7,736 bases of DNA from CAYSND01 sp964642235 (GTDB lineage Bacteria; Bacteroidota; Bacteroidia; Bacteroidales; UBA932), in assembly GCA_964642235.1 (NCBI GenBank), contig CAZXOP010000091.1, positions 1 to 7,736 of the forward strand. The letters are read 5' to 3'. The translations under genes were made by a program, and so were the position numbers. Position 1 is the stretch's first letter; each line of letters starts with the position of its first letter. Shown here piece after piece: positions 1 to 7,016 of this stretch. The notes beneath the pieces were generated by a model. That model was not told the DNA's origin and did no database searches. It saw only the letters and a list, made by a program, of their open reading frames with translations.

Positions 1-1140
1 CTCGAAGGTACTGTTAAGAATATTACCTCTTACGGTGTATTCGTTGACCTCGGCGGTGTTGACGGACTTATACATATTACAGACCTCTCTTGGGGTAGAA
101 TTAATCATCCCGAAGAGGTGGTTACTCTCGATGAGAAGATCAATGTCGTTATCCTCGATTTCGATGATACTAAAAAACGTATTGCTCTTGGTCTTAAACA
201 ACTTACTGCACACCCTTGGGATGCACTCGATGCAGACCTTACAGTTGGTGATAAGGTTAAAGGTAAAGTGGTGGTTATCGCTGACTATGGTGCATTTATC
301 GAAGTTCGTCCGGGAGTTGAAGGACTTATCCATGTTTCAGAGATGTCATGGTCACTACACCTACGCAGTGCTCAGGATTTCCTAAAAGTAGGAGATGAAG
401 TTGAAGGCGTTATTCTTACCTTAGACAGAGATGAAAGAAAAATGTCTCTCGGAATCAAACAGTTAAAAGAAGATCCTTGGGCATCTATTGCCACAAGATA
501 TCCTATCAATTCTAAACATAGTGCCACAGTTCGTAACTTTACAAACTTTGGAGTATTCGTAGAATTAGAAGAGGGTGTTGACGGATTAGTACATATTAGT
601 GATCTCTCTTGGACTAAGAAGATTAAACATCCTTCAGAATTTACCTCTATCGGAGATAAATTGGATGTTGTGGTTCTTGAAGTAGATCAGGAAAATCGCC
701 GTTTAAGTCTCGGTCACAAACAACTTGAGGAGAACCCTTGGGATGTGTTTGAAACTATCTTTACTCTTGGCTCTGTTCACGAAGGAACTATTACCTCTTT
801 TGTGGATAAGGGTGCTACAGTAGCACTTGAGTATGGTATCGAAGGTTTTGCACCTATCAAGAGTCTTGCTAAAGCAGACGGAACTACTGCTGCTATGGAT
901 GAGAAAGTTTCTTTCAAAATAGTGGAGTTCAATAAGTCAAATAAGAAGATAGTCCTTTCACATTCAAAGACTTGGGAAGAAGCTAAGAAAGAGAAAGAAG
1001 AGGCTAAAGAGAAGAGTGAAGCTGATTCTACTCAGAAAGCAGTCAAGAAATTGAATTCTAATATGGAAAAGACTACTCTTGGAGATATTTCCGAGCTTGC
1101 TGACTTGAAAGACAAGATGGAAAAAGCCTCCAAAAAGTAA
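1..1140 (+). CDS. rpsA: 30S ribosomal protein S1, 3' part (5' end outside window)
   Basis: S1 is an RNA-binding ribosomal protein that holds mRNA on the 30S subunit. The frame is open from base 1 with no start, so the N-terminus is missing; 379 residues are visible. Four S1 (OB-fold) repeats can be read at about residues 1-73, 82-154, 167-240 and 256-322. The first three carry the family pattern FGVFVEL / DGLVHISDLSW / RRLSLGHKQL, and each is followed by a Pro-Trp linker (HPW, DPW, NPW). The fourth repeat is more diverged. By analogy with the six-domain E. coli protein these would be domains 3-6, so roughly the first third is absent. The tail (323-379) is Lys/Glu-rich and probably helical. 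Codons ending in C (CTC, ATC, GAC) are common at the start, as expected of a highly expressed gene. It ends 2 nt before rnz. The identification is very secure. Confidence 0.97.
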   Translation, partial: LEGTVKNITSYGVFVDLGGVDGLIHITDLSWGRINHPEEVVTLDEKINVVILDFDDTKKRIALGLKQLTAHPWDALDADLTVGDKVKGKVVVIADYGAFIEVRPGVEGLIHVSEMSWSLHLRSAQDFLKVGDEVEGVILTLDRDERKMSLGIKQLKEDPWASIATRYPINSKHSATVRNFTNFGVFVELEEGVDGLVHISDLSWTKKIKHPSEFTSIGDKLDVVVLEVDQENRRLSLGHKQLEENPWDVFETIFTLGSVHEGTITSFVDKGATVALEYGIEGFAPIKSLAKADGTTAAMDEKVSFKIVEFNKSNKKIVLSHSKTWEEAKKEKEEAKEKSEADSTQKAVKKLNSNMEKTTLGDISELADLKDKMEKASKK

Positions 1141-1142
1141 TA

Positions 1143-2078
1143 ATGGAGATCTCTTTTACATCGTTGGGAACGGCTTCCGCCCTCCCTACAATTAGTAGAT
1201 TTTCAAGCGCTCATGTATTAAAAATGCGTGGGCGCTTGTTCCTTATTGATTGCGGTGAGGGGTGTCAGATGCAACTCCGTAAATATAGGTTTTCGATGGT
1301 TAAAATCGAATCTATCTTTATATCTCATCTACATGGGGATCATTGTTTTGGTCTTTTCGGACTCCTCTCCACGATGGCTATGCTTGGTCGTTCAAATAGA
1401 TTGCGGATTTTCGCCCCTGCGGAGTTTAGTGAGATTCTCGACTTCTTCATGAAGCATTTCGGGGAAGGGGTTAAGTACGAGATAGAGCATATAGTGCTGA
1501 ATGCCAAAGAACCAACTAAAATATTCGAAGCCCGTACTTTTGAAATTTTTGCCTTCCCATTAAATCATAGGGTTGAGACTTTTGGTTTTCTATTCAAAGA
1601 GAAGCTACCATTGTTAAATGTTTTTAGGGATAAAGTAGTTGATTTTAATCTTACAGCCCACGAGATAAGTACATTAAAGAAGGGGATAGAGGTAATCAGG
1701 GGTGATGGCACCACTCTTTCACCTGCCGAGTTTACTTACCGTCCATATATACCTCGCTCTTTTGCATATTGTAGTGATACTGCCCCTTTCTCTGCTCTAA
1801 AAGATTGGATTTCAGGGGTAGATCTCCTTTACCACGAGGCAACTTATGGGAAAGATATGGAGAAATTGGCAGAGACTACCACACATTCCACAGCATCTCA
1901 AACAGCATTGTGTGCTCGCGAAGCGGGAGTCGGGAAACTTCTTATTGGTCATTTCTCCTCAAGGTATCCAAATATTTCTCTGCTTCTTGATGAGGCAAGG
2001 GGGATCTTCCCGAATACGGAGATTTCCAAGGAGGGAGAGGCAAATATAATTGAACTTAAAAAATTTAAAAAAGAGTAA
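1143..2078 (+). CDS. rnz: Ribonuclease Z (tRNA 3'-processing endonuclease)
   Basis: RNase Z is a cytoplasmic zinc-dependent metallo-beta-lactamase-fold endonuclease that removes the 3' trailer from tRNA precursors. The 311-residue length is normal for the short form (RNase ZS). Seen in the sequence: N-terminal SLGTASALPT and IDCGEG motifs, then the metal-binding HLHGDH motif (His62, His64, Asp66, His67). Further ligands are His142 in PLNHRVETFG, Asp212 in YCSDT and His270 in GHFSSRY. HEAT at 231 and the conserved HST (His248) are also present. Spacing matches the B. subtilis enzyme to within a few residues, so it should be active. Residues about 150-200 lie where the substrate-binding exosite arm sits in this family. 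The start 2 nt after the rpsA stop gives the full N-terminal motif; no Shine-Dalgarno sequence precedes it. Close spacing suggests co-transcription with rpsA. Confidence 0.96.
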   Translation: MEISFTSLGTASALPTISRFSSAHVLKMRGRLFLIDCGEGCQMQLRKYRFSMVKIESIFISHLHGDHCFGLFGLLSTMAMLGRSNRLRIFAPAEFSEILDFFMKHFGEGVKYEIEHIVLNAKEPTKIFEARTFEIFAFPLNHRVETFGFLFKEKLPLLNVFRDKVVDFNLTAHEISTLKKGIEVIRGDGTTLSPAEFTYRPYIPRSFAYCSDTAPFSALKDWISGVDLLYHEATYGKDMEKLAETTTHSTASQTALCAREAGVGKLLIGHFSSRYPNISLLLDEARGIFPNTEISKEGEANIIELKKFKKE

Positions 2079-2089
2079 TTATTTTAAAA

Positions 2090-3697
2090 ATGAAAAAATT
2101 AGCATTCTTTGTTTTGTTCCTTTTTATAACTCTGACAGGTACAGCTCAAGTTACCAACAAGTCAGGGGTCTCCCAGTCTGCTAATAAAATAGCGCAGGCT
2201 CTTTATTATATTAATAATTTTTACCTCGATACGGTGGATTTCAATCAACTCTCTGAAGAGGCTATTAAGAAGATATTAAGTGAGTTAGACCCTCACTCTT
2301 CTTATATCTCTGCCAAGGATGTGAAGGCTATGAGTGAACCTCTCGATGGCGAGTTTGAGGGGATAGGAATCGAGTTTGCAATTATACAAGACACTCTTAC
2401 GGTGCAGGCACCAATATCGGGTGGTCCTTCTGAAAGAGTAGGGATTCTGGCAGGGGATAAGATACTAAAGATAAATGGGGAGAATGTTGCCGGTGTCTCA
2501 CTTACCAATGAGCAGGTTTTTAAATATCTGAGGGGTGCTAAAGGGACTGTTGTAGAACTCTCTGTGTATAGAAAAGGGGAGGAGGATTTGATTGTTTTTA
2601 CTGTGGTTAGAGATAAGATTCCTATTTTTAGTCTTGATGCTGTTTATCAAGTCGTTCCTGGGGTTTTGTATATGAAACTCAGTAGATTTGCTGCCTCTTC
2701 GGGAGATGAGATAAGAAAGGCAATTACTGATTTTCAAAAGGAGACTAAGGGTAAGGTTAAAGGGATGATTCTCGATTTAAGGAGCAATTCAGGTGGAAAT
2801 CTTCATACTTCGATTGATATAGCCAATGAGTTTTTAAATTCGGGCGATATGATTTTATACACCGAAGGGAGAGTTGCACCATCTATGAAAGAGTATGCTA
2901 ATGGAACAGGGCATTATAAGAGTGGGGCTCTTGTCGTTATGATAGATGAAAACTCAGCATCTGCAAGTGAAATCGTTGCAGGAGCTATCCAGGATTGGGA
3001 TAGGGGGTTTATAGTCGGTCGTAGATCGTTTGGTAAAGGGCTGGTTCAACAGCAGTTGCCCTTGAACGATGGCTCAGTACTTCGTTTAACCGTTGCTCGT
3101 TTTCATATTCCTTCCGGAAGGGTAATCCAGTCCCCTTATGAGGCAGGGAATATCGAAAAATATTATAGGGACTATTACGAGCGATTTGCCAAAGGGGAGT
3201 CTTTCTGTAAAGATAGTATCCATTTCCCTGACTCTTTGAAATATAAGACTTTAAGAAAAGGGAGAACTGTATTCGGTGGGGGTGGAATTATGCCCGATAT
3301 CTTTGTTCCTCAAGATACTTCTTATTATACTTCCTATTATGCCTCTTTAATAAGGAGAGGTGTCGTGATAGAGTACATTAATAAATTAGTTGATAGTAAG
3401 CGTGGGGAGTGGCTCGGAAAATATAAAACTTTTGAGACATTTGATAAGAAGTTCCTGATTACAGACGAACTCTTCTCAGGGTTGGTAACTACTGCTAAAA
3501 ATAAAGGTGTTGAACCTAATGAGGAGCAGATTAAAAAATCAGAGGGAGAGATAAAGGTCTATATGAAGGCCCTTATTGCTTCAGCACTCTTTAAGAGAGA
3601 TGATTTTTATAAGGTCTTAAACTCAGATAGGGATCCAGTATTTAAAAAGGCTCTTGAAGTTATTGAGAATTGGGAGAGTGAAGCTGCGGAGCTATAG
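2090..3697 (+). CDS. Exported S41 family C-terminal processing protease (CtpA/Prc type)
   Basis: This is a periplasmic serine protease of MEROPS family S41, which cleaves proteins from or near their C-terminus. The N-terminus (Lys2-Lys3, hydrophobic stretch 4-17, then TGTAQ) is a Sec signal peptide without a lipobox cysteine, so the mature protein should be soluble. Residues about 30-85 form a helical lead-in with the DPHSSYIS motif. A PDZ domain spans about 87-175 (GIGIEF, GILAGDKILKINGENV). The protease core spans about 176-350, with LDLRSNSGG at 228-236. Ser291 in the SASASEI motif, Lys316 in SFGKG and Gln320 have the 25- and 4-residue spacing of the known Ser-Lys-Gln triad (CtpB Ser309/Lys334/Gln338). 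GGGGIMPDI near 397-404 is also family-typical. A C-terminal extension of about 125 residues has no motif I recognise. The gene lies 11 nt after rnz and 11 nt before the next gene. The natural substrate is unknown. Confidence 0.93.
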   Translation: MKKLAFFVLFLFITLTGTAQVTNKSGVSQSANKIAQALYYINNFYLDTVDFNQLSEEAIKKILSELDPHSSYISAKDVKAMSEPLDGEFEGIGIEFAIIQDTLTVQAPISGGPSERVGILAGDKILKINGENVAGVSLTNEQVFKYLRGAKGTVVELSVYRKGEEDLIVFTVVRDKIPIFSLDAVYQVVPGVLYMKLSRFAASSGDEIRKAITDFQKETKGKVKGMILDLRSNSGGNLHTSIDIANEFLNSGDMILYTEGRVAPSMKEYANGTGHYKSGALVVMIDENSASASEIVAGAIQDWDRGFIVGRRSFGKGLVQQQLPLNDGSVLRLTVARFHIPSGRVIQSPYEAGNIEKYYRDYYERFAKGESFCKDSIHFPDSLKYKTLRKGRTVFGGGGIMPDIFVPQDTSYYTSYYASLIRRGVVIEYINKLVDSKRGEWLGKYKTFETFDKKFLITDELFSGLVTTAKNKGVEPNEEQIKKSEGEIKVYMKALIASALFKRDDFYKVLNSDRDPVFKKALEVIENWESEAAEL

Positions 3698-3708
3698 AAT
3701 ATAATAGT

Positions 3709-4743
3709 ATGAGAAAACTTAGGTCTGTTTTATTGCTTTTAATTGGTATCTACTTTTTTGCTGCACCTCTCACAGGGCAGACGAGAAGGGAGACTAAGGA
3801 GTTTAAGTCTCTAATGACGAAAGGGAATTTGAAAGGGTATGAGAAGTTTCTTGCAAAGTACCCTGCGTCAATTTATGCACCTAAGGTGGTTTTTAAGAGG
3901 GATTCAACTCTATTTAATTCTCTCGACGGAACACTTTTTTCATATATAGATTTTACGAAGAGGTATCCAAACTCTCCATTTTTTACTAAAGCAGAGGGTC
4001 TGATATTCGAAAAGGCATTGGAAGGGAGATATGTTCAGAATGATGCTCTTAAGGAGTTTGTTATTATTGACTCCATGAAGGTTAAAGAGTTAGGGGGTAA
4101 GAAGTATCTTTTCTATTCTTATGAGAATTTTAATTCGCAAAATGATGAGGAGAGGGAGTTTGTGGCTAATATGATTGGGTGTGAATTTGGAGATCTCTTC
4201 TCTGCAATGTTCTCTGGTAAGATAATAGGGAAGAGAGGGGAGAGAAATTTGATTGAGGGGGTAAGTTTAGATAGGGAGTCCAATAAATCTTTCCCTACAC
4301 GTGAGCTAACTTATCTACTTGGGTATCTTGATAATTGCTCATTTCTAATACCGATATCGGAAGGGGATTTGCTGACGGATCAGGCTTTAGAATGGTGGTA
4401 TTCAAAGAACTCATCCAATAGACAGACTCTCGATTTTGGGAAAATTCCTGAGGAGTCCTCTATAGTTGTTGCATATAAGGGGAGAAAAGATATAGAGAGG
4501 AGTACTCTTTTTAATGCTGCATTTTTTGATATTCGGGGGAGTAGAGTTATCTGCTTATATCAAAAGAGTTCTAAACAATATATTTTGGTATGGTGTGAGC
4601 CTGAGCCAATAAATAAAAAGGAAGATAAATATCTCAACTCTATCTATTTCGAGAACCCTAATACCCTTGTCCTCTTCTATTATATAGGCAAATCCATCTC
4701 CAAAGTCAGAATCAACCTCTCCTCCGGCAAACTCATCAAATAG
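3709..4743 (+). CDS. Exported protein of unknown function with two TPR-like repeats
   Basis: I do not recognise the family. The 344-residue protein begins with a basic n-region (MRKLR) and a hydrophobic stretch (7-20), followed by LTGQT, consistent with Sec export. No lipobox cysteine is seen, so it is probably periplasmic and soluble. Two similar segments, KGYEKFLAKYPASIYA (42-57) and the one around DFTKRYPNSPFF (81-92), are 35 residues apart. The aromatic...KYP-x-S pattern resembles TPR repeats of BamD/YbgF-like periplasmic proteins. Residues about 115-344 look beta-rich, with short alternating hydrophobic strands and turns that might be propeller-like; this is weak. The gene follows the S41 protease by 11 nt, so it is probably co-expressed and could be its partner. 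The last 36 codons are unusually rich in C at the third position compared with the rest. The gene ends in tandem TAG codons. The coding call is secure; the function is not known. Confidence 0.85.
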   Translation: MRKLRSVLLLLIGIYFFAAPLTGQTRRETKEFKSLMTKGNLKGYEKFLAKYPASIYAPKVVFKRDSTLFNSLDGTLFSYIDFTKRYPNSPFFTKAEGLIFEKALEGRYVQNDALKEFVIIDSMKVKELGGKKYLFYSYENFNSQNDEEREFVANMIGCEFGDLFSAMFSGKIIGKRGERNLIEGVSLDRESNKSFPTRELTYLLGYLDNCSFLIPISEGDLLTDQALEWWYSKNSSNRQTLDFGKIPEESSIVVAYKGRKDIERSTLFNAAFFDIRGSRVICLYQKSSKQYILVWCEPEPINKKEDKYLNSIYFENPNTLVLFYYIGKSISKVRINLSSGKLIK

Positions 4744-4757
4744 TAGAGTGCTTTATA

Positions 4758-4836
4758 ACCAAACGAAGTTTGGTGTCTGAAATAGCAGACCGCTGCGGGT
4801 CGTACCTGCGAAGCAGGGGGAAAGACAGTAGCAGCG
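4758..4836. repeat. Cluster of short hairpins, left part of convergent gap (possible dispersed repeat)
   Basis: Bases 4744-4916 contain no gene that I can support. This left part packs perfect inverted repeats end to end. A 7-bp stem lies at 4758-4764/4768-4774 with a GAA loop. A 5-bp stem follows directly at 4775-4779/4786-4790. A 5-bp stem at 4805-4809/4813-4817 again has a GAA loop and is enclosed by CGCTGC at 4791-4796 pairing with GCAGCG at 4831-4836. GACC 4788-4791 with GGTC 4798-4801 is an alternative pairing. GC-rich hairpin strings between convergent genes are often dispersed palindromic repeats, but the window holds only one copy, so that reading is inference. A structured 3' UTR is the alternative. 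Confidence 0.5.
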
Positions 4837-4843
4837 TGCCTCC

Positions 4844-4906
4844 TCCTCCCCCTTGGGGAGGATATGGAGGGGATAAAATCAGTCCCCCCTTGGGGGGGAG
4901 GGGGGG
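4844..4906. repeat. Two C-run/G-run hairpins and adjacent G tracts
   Basis: Two related palindromes with a C-run, TT, G-run core are seen. The first has an 8-bp stem at 4844-4851/4855-4862 with a CTT loop. The second pairs 4884-4889 with 4892-4897 across TT. Each is followed by more G (4866-4872 and 4900-4906), which suggests a duplicated unit. G tracts at 4892-4898 and 4900-4906 are separated by a single A, allowing an intramolecular G-quadruplex on the plus strand in competition with the hairpin. Neither hairpin is followed by a T-run, so neither looks like a standard intrinsic terminator by itself. Confidence 0.5.
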
Positions 4907-4916
4907 AGAAAGCAAG

Positions 4917-4939
4917 AAAAAATAGGATTCCTATTTTTT
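4917..4939. terminator. AT-rich palindrome, candidate bidirectional terminator
   Basis: A 10-bp perfect stem at 4917-4926/4930-4939 surrounds a three-base loop, with A-run and T-run as the two arms. Read from either strand it gives a hairpin ending in T residues, as in bidirectional terminators between convergent genes. It overlaps the TAG stop of mltG (4931-4933). The stem has only a few GC pairs, so efficiency is uncertain. It is the only site in the convergent gap with a T-run following a stem. Confidence 0.45.
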
Positions 4940-5971
4940 TCTTTCTTCAAAAGCCTTATTATACTCTTTTGAGTGCTTTAGGTGCTGGGAATATGTGGTG
5001 GAGAAGTGGTGCGTCCCATCAAATTCGGCTTTTGCACAGAAGTAGAGGTAGTTACTCTTTTCGTAGTTCAATACGGCATCAATGATGGCAGTAGGGGGAG
5101 TGGTAATCGGACCGGGAGGGAGTCCTCGGCGTTTGTATGTATTGTAAGGGGAGTCAACATTGAGATGCCTTAGCAGGATTCTTCTAATGTCCGGCTCTGT
5201 ATCGATAACCGCGTATTTAACAGTGGGACAGGCTTGAAGCGGAATCCCCTTATCTATTCTGTTCATATAGACTCCGGCTATTTTATTCCATTCATTCGGA
5301 CTATTCGTCTCTTCTGCGACTATTGAGGCAAGTGTAATTACCTCCATAGGGGTGAATTTCATGGATTTAGCCTTTGCTAATCTCTCTTGTGTCCAAAACT
5401 TATCATACTCTTTCTTAAACCTGAGAATTAGATCTTTAGGTTCTATAGTCCAATAAATCTCATAGGTATTCGGGATAAACATTCCGAGGAAGGTCTGTTT
5501 ATTAAATCCGAGGCTGTCAATAAGGTTAGAGTCATGAATTACTGCTGCAAAAGAGGCCGAATCAGCTTCAAACCATTTGGAGAATACGAATGAAAGTTTG
5601 TCAAGGGTACGAACATAACCACGAAAGACCATATTCACAGGGGTTTGCCAACCATTGGCTATCATTCTTATGATATATTGATTATTCATCCCCTCTTTTA
5701 TAAGATACCTCCCCGGTTCAAAAACTTTCTCCAACTCTTTGCTAGAAGAGGCTCTCTTAAAGCTATTCCAATTTTTAAGAGCCCCTTTGGCTTTTAATGT
5801 ATCCATAAATTCCATATAAGTATAGTCTTTATAGATGCACAGAACAGTCTCCTTGGAGACATTTGGCTTTTTGTATTTTACATAATAATCGTTAGCCAAT
5901 ATGAGGGCAATAGCAATAATAATACCTAATGAAGCTAAGATGATATAGCTTCTCTTTGAGAGAGGTTTCAT
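4931..5971 (-). CDS. mltG: Endolytic murein transglycosylase MltG (YceG family)
   Basis: MltG is an inner-membrane lytic transglycosylase that cuts nascent peptidoglycan strands and is thought to set glycan length by ending polymerisation. The 346-residue length is close to E. coli MltG (340). A short cytoplasmic N-terminus is followed by one membrane segment at about 9-26. The YceG domain includes GRYLIKEG (87-94), IPNTYEIYWT (166-175) and LASIVAEETN (214-223). MNRIDKGIPLQACPTVKYA follows, then SPYNTY, GLPPGPITTP (283-292) and YLYFCA. Alignment by eye with E. coli IVEKET puts the catalytic Glu218 at Glu221 here. The E. coli Glu216 position is Ala219, which is not the catalytic residue. The ATG shares one base with the TAA of the upstream glucosaminidase gene, implying translational coupling. 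All key motifs are present. Confidence 0.95.
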   Translation of the reverse strand: MKPLSKRSYIILASLGIIIAIALILANDYYVKYKKPNVSKETVLCIYKDYTYMEFMDTLKAKGALKNWNSFKRASSSKELEKVFEPGRYLIKEGMNNQYIIRMIANGWQTPVNMVFRGYVRTLDKLSFVFSKWFEADSASFAAVIHDSNLIDSLGFNKQTFLGMFIPNTYEIYWTIEPKDLILRFKKEYDKFWTQERLAKAKSMKFTPMEVITLASIVAEETNSPNEWNKIAGVYMNRIDKGIPLQACPTVKYAVIDTEPDIRRILLRHLNVDSPYNTYKRRGLPPGPITTPPTAIIDAVLNYEKSNYLYFCAKAEFDGTHHFSTTYSQHLKHSKEYNKAFEERKK

Positions 5972-6957
5972 TAATATCTGTTTTTAGTTCCTCTTCTGAG
6001 TAAAATTTCATCTCCTTCAGAAGGGGTATCGGAGGGGTTAATATTGTTGTATTCGGAAATTTTCTCAAGTCTTACTGCATACCTTTGTGAAATAGCATAA
6101 TAGGTGTCACCCTCTTCAGCAATATGAATATCTAAGTGTTTCTGCCCCCTTGACTTTTTCTTTTGGATATAGACCACAGTCCCGGGCAAAATCACCTTAG
6201 GTGCACTTTGTAAATCATTGAATTTCAGTAATTCTCTTTCGAAAAGGTTATACTCTTTGGCTATAGATTCATAAGTGTCATTTTCGTTTGAGAAAATATA
6301 TGCCACACCATTCTGTATATAGAGAGTCCTATTAAATGAATATTTATAGAGGTAAGAGCTTTTAGCAGGTTTTAACTCCCTGACTTTCTGAAGCTCTGTA
6401 GGGGAGGGGGGAAGGTATGAATGGCTTTGGGAGTGCTTCTCCTCTGCCTCCACATCAAACTGTGTCAAATTATAATCTTCAATAATTTTTATAAGCATCT
6501 GAGGGTATTGTGGGTTAGTGGCATACCCTGCTTTTTTAAGTCCGAAAGCCCACCCTTTATAGTCAGTAATGGGGAGGTCGAAAAGGAAAGCGTATCTGTC
6601 ACGATATCTTAGAAAATTTGCATGATCTTCAAAAGAGTCTTCTACCCTGCGGTATTTCCTAAAACATTCGTTTTTTTCGTCGTCATCTTGATGTATAGTA
6701 GGACCATTCCAGTCTTTATGGCATTTAATGCCAAAATGGTTGTTTCCTTCAGTTGCAAGTGGGGAATTTCCATTGCCTGATTCTAAACACCCTTGTGCCA
6801 ATGTAATACTTGCAGGTATTCCATGGGATTTCATCTGCTTTACAGCAATCTCTTTATATGTGTCAATATACTCTTGACGTGTCTTCTTTGGTTGCGCCTG
6901 AAGCAGAAATGGGAGCGTAAGGGGCAGAACAATGGACAATAAAATGGTTTTATTCAT
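5971..6957 (-). CDS. Exported GH73 glucosaminidase with two LysM domains
   Basis: This is a predicted peptidoglycan hydrolase cutting the glycan backbone (endo-beta-N-acetylglucosaminidase, FlgJ/GH73 family), acting in the periplasm. Signal peptide: Lys3, hydrophobic stretch 5-19, then LQAQ near 19-22, with no lipobox. The GH73 domain covers about 28-166. It has ITLAQGCLESGNGNSPLA (51-68), where Glu59 is the expected catalytic acid, then NNHFGIKC, the FRKYRRVEDSFEDHANFL region (99-116) and KAGYAT (142-147) with the conserved Tyr145. A linker of about 50 residues leads to LysM 1 (about 218-265) and LysM 2 (about 276-322; the EEGDTYYAISQRY start is clear). LysM domains bind N-acetylglucosamine-containing glycans and should anchor the enzyme on the wall. 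It is first in a two-gene unit with mltG. The substrate bond is inferred from the family. Confidence 0.93.
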   Translation of the reverse strand: MNKTILLSIVLPLTLPFLLQAQPKKTRQEYIDTYKEIAVKQMKSHGIPASITLAQGCLESGNGNSPLATEGNNHFGIKCHKDWNGPTIHQDDDEKNECFRKYRRVEDSFEDHANFLRYRDRYAFLFDLPITDYKGWAFGLKKAGYATNPQYPQMLIKIIEDYNLTQFDVEAEEKHSQSHSYLPPSPTELQKVRELKPAKSSYLYKYSFNRTLYIQNGVAYIFSNENDTYESIAKEYNLFERELLKFNDLQSAPKVILPGTVVYIQKKKSRGQKHLDIHIAEEGDTYYAISQRYAVRLEKISEYNNINPSDTPSEGDEILLRRGTKNRY

Positions 6958-6977
6958 ACCTTTTGAGCCTTTAATTG

Positions 6978-6985
6978 CAAAAATA
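6978..6985 (-). promoter_or_regulatory. Candidate -7 promoter box for the glucosaminidase-mltG unit
   Basis: On the minus strand this site reads TATTTTTG, matching the Bacteroides consensus TAnnTTTG. It lies 20 nt upstream of the GH73 start codon, a reasonable distance for a short leader. No clear TTTG -33 element is seen at the expected spacing, and the region is AT-rich, so a chance match is possible. Confidence 0.5.
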
Positions 6986-7008
6986 ACACTTTTAAGGGGG
7001 TTTTTTTA

Positions 7009-7016
7009 TAACTTTG
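7009..7016 (+). promoter_or_regulatory. Candidate -7 promoter box for cdd
   Basis: TAACTTTG matches the Bacteroides -7 consensus TAnnTTTG and ends 13 nt before the cdd ATG. Transcription starting about 7 nt after the box would leave a very short, A/T-only leader. No good -33 element is visible. Together with the opposite box at 6978-6985 it makes a compact divergent promoter region. Confidence 0.5.

Noticed and set aside
61..613. Direct DNA repeat, 61-94 resembling 580-613
   Set aside because: Explained by homologous S1 domains within rpsA, not by a separate repeat element.
2302..2737. Two minus-strand open frames inside the S41 gene
   Set aside because: Shadows of a gene with intact domains and catalytic triad.
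3709..4743. Lipoprotein or BamD assignment for the exported unknown protein
   Set aside because: No lipobox cysteine near the signal peptide end, and only two TPR-like repeats with an unrelated remainder.
4758..4836. Integron attC site or CRISPR-like repeats
   Set aside because: No GTTRRRY-type core sites pair across the palindrome, and there are no evenly spaced identical repeats.
4864..5085. Open frame of 73 codons on the plus strand starting in the intergenic repeat
   Set aside because: It runs through the G-tract region and then antisense to the 3' end of mltG; no protein-like composition or family motif.
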